Shown here: one piece after another, positions 60,699-64,000 of the stretch | Numbering within the stretch: position 1 is the stretch's first letter | Layout: every line of letters starts with the position of its first letter | NCBI RefSeq assembly: GCF_006740045.1 | Contig: NZ_AP019749.1 | Location: 4,359,001-4,423,000 of the forward strand | Direction: 5' to 3' | DNA: 64,000 bases | DNA from: Comamonas terrigena NBRC 13299 | GTDB taxonomy: Bacteria > Pseudomonadota > Gammaproteobacteria > Burkholderiales > Burkholderiaceae_C | The notes under the pieces: model-generated | What the model saw: only the letters and a program-made list of their open reading frames with translations | The model's database searches: none | What the model was told of the DNA's origin: nothing | Program-made: the position numbers and the translations under genes

Positions 60699-62891
60699 AT
60701 GACCCAACGCACCAACGCCCACGGCCTGCAAGTGGCCAACGAGCTGTACAACTTTGTGAACACACAAGTGCTGCCCGGCACCGGTGTGGAACAGGACGCC
60801 TTCTGGAAGGGTTTCAGCACCCTGGTGGGTGACCTGGCCCCCAAGAACGCCGCCCTGCTGGCCGAGCGTGACCGCCTGCAGACCGAGCTGGACACCTGGC
60901 ACAAGGCCAACCCCGGCCCCATCGCCGACATGGCGGCCTACAAGCAGTTCCTGACGCAGATCGGCTACCTGATCGAGTCCCCCAAGGACGCCAAGGCCAC
61001 CACCGAAAACGTGGACGCCGAACTGGCCCAGATCGCCGGCCCCCAGCTGGTGGTGCCCATTCTGAACGCCCGCTACGCACTGAACGCCGCCAACGCCCGC
61101 TGGGGCAGCCTGTATGACGCGCTGTACGGCACCGATGCCATCAGCGAAGAAGGCGGCGCAGAAAAGGGCAAGGGCTACAACCCCGTGCGCGGCGCCAAGG
61201 TCATCGCCTTTGCCCGCAACTTCCTGGACCAGTCCGTGCCGCTGGCCGCTGGCTCGCATGCCGACTCCACGGCCTATGCCGTCGAAGGCGGCAAGCTGGT
61301 CGTCACCCTCAAGGACGGCAGCAAGACCGGCCTGAAGGACGCAGACAAGTTCATCGGCTTCCAGGGTGATGCCGCAGCCCCCTCCTCGGTGCTGCTGAAG
61401 AACCACGGCCTGCACATCGACATCATCGTCAACAAGTCCACCCCCATCGGCAGCTCCGACGCCGCGGGCGTGTCCGACGTGGTCGTGGAAGCCGCCGTGT
61501 CCACCATCCTGGATCTGGAAGACTCCGTGGCGGCCGTGGACGCCGAAGACAAGGTGCTGGGCTACAGCAACTGGCTGGGCATTCTGAAGGGCACGCTGAC
61601 CGAATCGTTCGAAAAGGGCGGCAAGACGCTGACCCGCGGTCTGAACGGCGACCGCAGCTACACCGGCGCCAACGGCCAGCCCGTCACGCTGCATGGCCGC
61701 TCGCTGATGTTCCTGCGCAATGTGGGCCACCTGATGACCAACCCGGCCATCCTGTGGGGCGCCGAAGGCAAGGAAATCCCCGAAGGCATTCTGGACGCGG
61801 TGGTGACCACCGCCATCGCCATGCACGACCTGCAGGGCCACGGTGCCAACGGCATCCGCAACAGCCGCACCGGCAGTGTCTACATCGTCAAGCCCAAGAT
61901 GCACGGCCCCGTGGAAGTGGGCTTTGCCAACGAGCTGTTCGGCCGCGTCGAACAGCTGCTGGGCCTGAAGGCCAACACCGTGAAGCTGGGCATCATGGAC
62001 GAGGAGCGCCGCACCTCCGTCAACCTGAAGGCGTCCATCGCCGCCGCCCCCGCCCGCGTGGCCTTCATCAACACCGGCTTCCTGGACCGCACCGGCGACG
62101 AGATGCACACCGCCATGCAAGCCGGCCCCATGGTGCGCAAGGGCGACATGAAGTCCTCCGCTTGGCTGGCCGCCTATGAGCGCAACAACGTGCTGGTGGG
62201 CCTGACCATGGGTCTGCGTGGCCGCGCCCAGATCGGCAAGGGCATGTGGGCCATGCCCGACCTGATGAAGGCCATGCTGGAGCAGAAGATCGGTCATCCC
62301 AAGGCCGGCGCCAACACCGCCTGGGTGCCGTCGCCCACCGGCGCCACGCTGCACGCCCTGCACTACCACCAGGTGAGCGTGGCCGACGTGCAGAAGGAAC
62401 TGGAAAAGACCAGCGCCGACACCGAGCGCGACAACATCCTGGCCGATCTGCTGCAAATCCCCGTGGCCAAGAACCCCAAGTGGACCGACGCCGAAAAGCA
62501 GCAGGAGCTGGACAACAACGTGCAAGGCATCCTGGGCTATGTGGTGCGCTGGGTCGACGCCGGCGTGGGCTGCTCCAAGGTGCCCGACATCCACAACGTG
62601 GGCCTGATGGAAGACCGCGCCACGCTGCGCATCTCCAGCCAGCACATCGCCAACTGGCTGCTGCACGGCGTGGTGACCGAGCAGCAGGTGCGTGACACCT
62701 TTGCCCGCATGGCCAAGGTGGTGGACGGCCAGAACGCCGGCGACGCCAGCTACAAGAGCCTGGCCGCCAACCCCGGCGGCGCGGCCTTCCAGGCGGCCCT
62801 GGACCTGGTGTTCAAGGGCGTGCAACAGCCTTCCGGCTACACCGAACCCCTGCTGCACGCCTGGCGTCTGAAGGTCAAGGCCGGCGCATAA
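60699..62891 (+). CDS. glcB: Malate synthase G
   Basis: A 730-residue enzyme (EC 2.3.3.9) condensing glyoxylate and acetyl-CoA to malate, used on glycolate, C2 compounds or purine-derived glyoxylate. The length and the insertions fit isoform G. Typical regions are [62 protein letters not shown] (catalytic/metal region) and [26 protein letters not shown] with the conserved Asp/Glu, plus [17 protein letters not shown]. The ATG at 60699 has GAGG 8 bases upstream. The gene is followed by a strong terminator. No isocitrate lyase is in the window. Confidence 0.96.
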   Translation: MTQRTNAHGLQVANELYNFVNTQVLPGTGVEQDAFWKGFSTLVGDLAPKNAALLAERDRLQTELDTWHKANPGPIADMAAYKQFLTQIGYLIESPKDAKATTENVDAELAQIAGPQLVVPILNARYALNAANARWGSLYDALYGTDAISEEGGAEKGKGYNPVRGAKVIAFARNFLDQSVPLAAGSHADSTAYAVEGGKLVVTLKDGSKTGLKDADKFIGFQGDAAAPSSVLLKNHGLHIDIIVNKSTPIGSSDAAGVSDVVVEAAVSTILDLEDSVAAVDAEDKVLGYSNWLGILKGTLTESFEKGGKTLTRGLNGDRSYTGANGQPVTLHGRSLMFLRNVGHLMTNPAILWGAEGKEIPEGILDAVVTTAIAMHDLQGHGANGIRNSRTGSVYIVKPKMHGPVEVGFANELFGRVEQLLGLKANTVKLGIMDEERRTSVNLKASIAAAPARVAFINTGFLDRTGDEMHTAMQAGPMVRKGDMKSSAWLAAYERNNVLVGLTMGLRGRAQIGKGMWAMPDLMKAMLEQKIGHPKAGANTAWVPSPTGATLHALHYHQVSVADVQKELEKTSADTERDNILADLLQIPVAKNPKWTDAEKQQELDNNVQGILGYVVRWVDAGVGCSKVPDIHNVGLMEDRATLRISSQHIANWLLHGVVTEQQVRDTFARMAKVVDGQNAGDASYKSLAANPGGAAFQAALDLVFKGVQQPSGYTEPLLHAWRLKVKAGA

Positions 62892-62939
62892 GGAATTCCC
62901 CCGACGGCAACGCGCATTCGCCACTGCCGTATGACATGG

Positions 62940-62975
62940 CGCAAAAGCGGCACCTTCCGGTGCCGCTTTTTTGCG
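62940..62975 (+). terminator. Rho-independent terminator after glcB
   Basis: The arms AAAAGCGGCACC (62943-62954) and GGTGCCGCTTTT (62959-62970) form a 12-bp stem with a TTCC loop, followed by TT and a short GCG. It lies about 50 bp after the glcB stop and has an A-run before the stem too, so it can act in both directions. Confidence 0.93.
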
Positions 62976-63060
62976 TTCTGCGTACATCTTGTCAGCCAGT
63001 TAAAAGTATCTTGCTGTTACATACGCGCAGAATTCATTTCTTTCATTCCTGCACGATCAC

Positions 63061-63747
63061 ATGCGCTCTTTTCAACTGACTTTCCTGGCTGCTGTCGTGG
63101 CCACGCCGCTGGTGCTGACCGGCTGCGCAACCGAAACCTCCCAGGCCGTGGCCGCCACCCAGACGCAGAGCGCCACCCGCAGCTACCACGGCCCGCGCAG
63201 CCCGATTGCCGTGGGCAAGTTCGACAACCGTTCCAGCTACCTGCGTGGTGCGTTTTCTGACGGTGCGGACCGGCTGGGCAGCCAGGCCAAAACCATTCTG
63301 ATGGCCCATCTGCAGCAAACCAACCGCTTCAATGTGCTGGACCGGGACAACATGGCCGAGATCAAGCAGGAAGCTGCCATCCAGGGCGCTACCCAGCAGC
63401 TCAAGGGCGCAGACTATGTGGTCACCGGTGACATCTCCGAATTTGGCCGCAAGGAAGTCGGCGACAAACAACTGTTCGGTGTGCTGGGCCGCGGCAAGAC
63501 CCAGACGGCCTACGCCAAGGTCACACTGAACATTGTCAACATCCGCACCTCGGAAGTGGTGCGCTCCGTGCAAGGCGCGGGCGAATACCAGCTCTCCAAC
63601 CGCGAAATCATCGGCTTCGGCGGTACCGCCAGCTATGACTCCACCCTCAACGGCAAGGTGCTGGATCTGGCCATCCGCGAAGCCGTGGACCGTCTGGGCG
63701 AAGCCGTGGATGCCGGCGCACTGCCCGCCCTCTCGGCGCAGCGTTGA
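63061..63747 (+). CDS. CsgG/HfaB-family lipoprotein
   Basis: A 228-residue lipoprotein. The signal peptide ends in LVLTGC (cysteine near residue 22). Typical CsgG/HfaB segments are PIAVGKFDNRSSYLRG, AKTILMAHLQQTNRFNVLDRDNMAEIKQEA and GADYVVTGDISEFGRKEVG. CsgG-like outer-membrane proteins form export or stabilising pores; this short form is usually followed by DUF4810 and DUF799 lipoprotein genes, and the next gene is indeed a DUF4810 type. The start lies after an AT-rich stretch holding the promoter. Confidence 0.88.
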   Translation: MRSFQLTFLAAVVATPLVLTGCATETSQAVAATQTQSATRSYHGPRSPIAVGKFDNRSSYLRGAFSDGADRLGSQAKTILMAHLQQTNRFNVLDRDNMAEIKQEAAIQGATQQLKGADYVVTGDISEFGRKEVGDKQLFGVLGRGKTQTAYAKVTLNIVNIRTSEVVRSVQGAGEYQLSNREIIGFGGTASYDSTLNGKVLDLAIREAVDRLGEAVDAGALPALSAQR

Positions 63748-63758
63748 AGGAGCACGCC

Positions 63759-64000
63759 ATGAAGATCTCTTCGGCCATCCGTACCGGCAGCGCCCTGGCC
63801 CTGACTGCATTGTTGGTGGGCTGCGTGTCCGCTCCCAAGCCACTCTACAGCTGGAACGGCTACCAGACACAGGTTTACAGCTACCTCAAGAGCGATGGGC
63901 CGGCACAGGAAGAGCAGATCCTGGAGCTGGAAAAAGGCGTGCAGCAAACCGCCGGCAAGGATGCACACCTGCCCCCCGGCTACCAGGCCCACCTTGGTCT
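63759..64000 (+). CDS. DUF4810-type lipoprotein, truncated by the window end
   Basis: Only the first 80 codons are visible. A lipobox LLVGC follows the signal peptide, then SAPKPLYSWNGYQTQVYSYL, a block characteristic of DUF4810 proteins, and KGVQQTAGK...LPPGYQAHLGL. AAGGAG lies 8 bases before the ATG, and the gene starts 11 bp after the CsgG-like gene, so they form one operon. A third member (DUF799 type) is expected just beyond the window. Confidence 0.85.
   Translation, partial: MKISSAIRTGSALALTALLVGCVSAPKPLYSWNGYQTQVYSYLKSDGPAQEEQILELEKGVQQTAGKDAHLPPGYQAHLG

Overview
The window is high-GC DNA, densely packed with genes on both strands. Gene content and order point to a betaproteobacterium of the family Comamonadaceae, most likely Comamonas or a close relative. 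The signs are a Bug-type (TctC-like) binding protein, the argS / SPOR protein / dsbA and lptA-lptB-rpoN neighbourhoods, xanthine (NMT1-motif) and guanidine-II riboswitches, and glcB. This placement is inferred from protein families, not from a database search. I see no rRNA, tRNA, insertion sequence, prophage or CRISPR array.

Layout. 1-2.6 kb: pgpA (5' end outside the window), a DUF4139 protein and a CinA/PncC amidase. 2.6-13.7 kb: a complete-looking Tad (Flp) pilus operon on the minus strand, running flp-cpaA-tadE-cpaB-rcpA-tadZ-tadA-tadB-tadC-tadD-DUF3613-tadG. 14-21.6 kb: SulP transporter, an NAD-binding epimerase-like protein, an UPF0149/SEC-C protein, an FMN glutamate-synthase-like protein, a kinase-like protein and a DUF1275 membrane protein. 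21.8-26 kb: a GntR-led catabolic cluster (Bug binding protein, 3-hydroxyacyl-CoA dehydrogenase, fumarylacetoacetase). 26.2-36.1 kb: dctA interrupted by an in-frame amber codon, a divergent hybrid histidine kinase, PhzF-like protein, diguanylate cyclase, Tat-exported amidohydrolase, a small exported protein, a LuxR-type response regulator and a previously hidden 25-codon gene with its own hairpin leader and terminator. 36.4-41 kb: nitrilase, a YbjQ protein and a purine island in which two divergent genes share an intergenic region carrying two xanthine riboswitches. 41.2-46.8 kb: DAHP synthase, a guanidinium exporter behind a guanidine-II riboswitch, a frameshifted fosA, a PIN protein, an rRNA methyltransferase and a lipoprotein. 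46.9-54.4 kb: ribokinase, rpoN, lptB, lptA, dsbA, SPOR protein, argS. 54.7-58.9 kb: a FecI-FecR-TonB receptor iron system behind a Fur-like box. 59-64 kb: DUF2214 protein, LysR regulator, malate synthase G and the start of a CsgG/DUF4810 lipoprotein operon.

How the parts fit. The most informative region is 37.9-41.0 kb. A guanine-deaminase-like enzyme and an NMT1-type binding protein lie on one side, and a 2-oxoglutarate/Fe(II) oxygenase on the other. Each side has its own copy of the NMT1-motif (xanthine/urate-sensing) RNA. This makes the oxygenase a candidate for an undescribed purine-oxidising enzyme or a related step. About 3 kb away, the guanidine-II riboswitch in front of the SMR gene identifies its product as a guanidinium exporter rather than a generic multidrug pump.

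Two genes look recently broken by single changes: dctA (TAG at codon 38) and fosA (one base missing from a G run). Both should be confirmed against raw reads.
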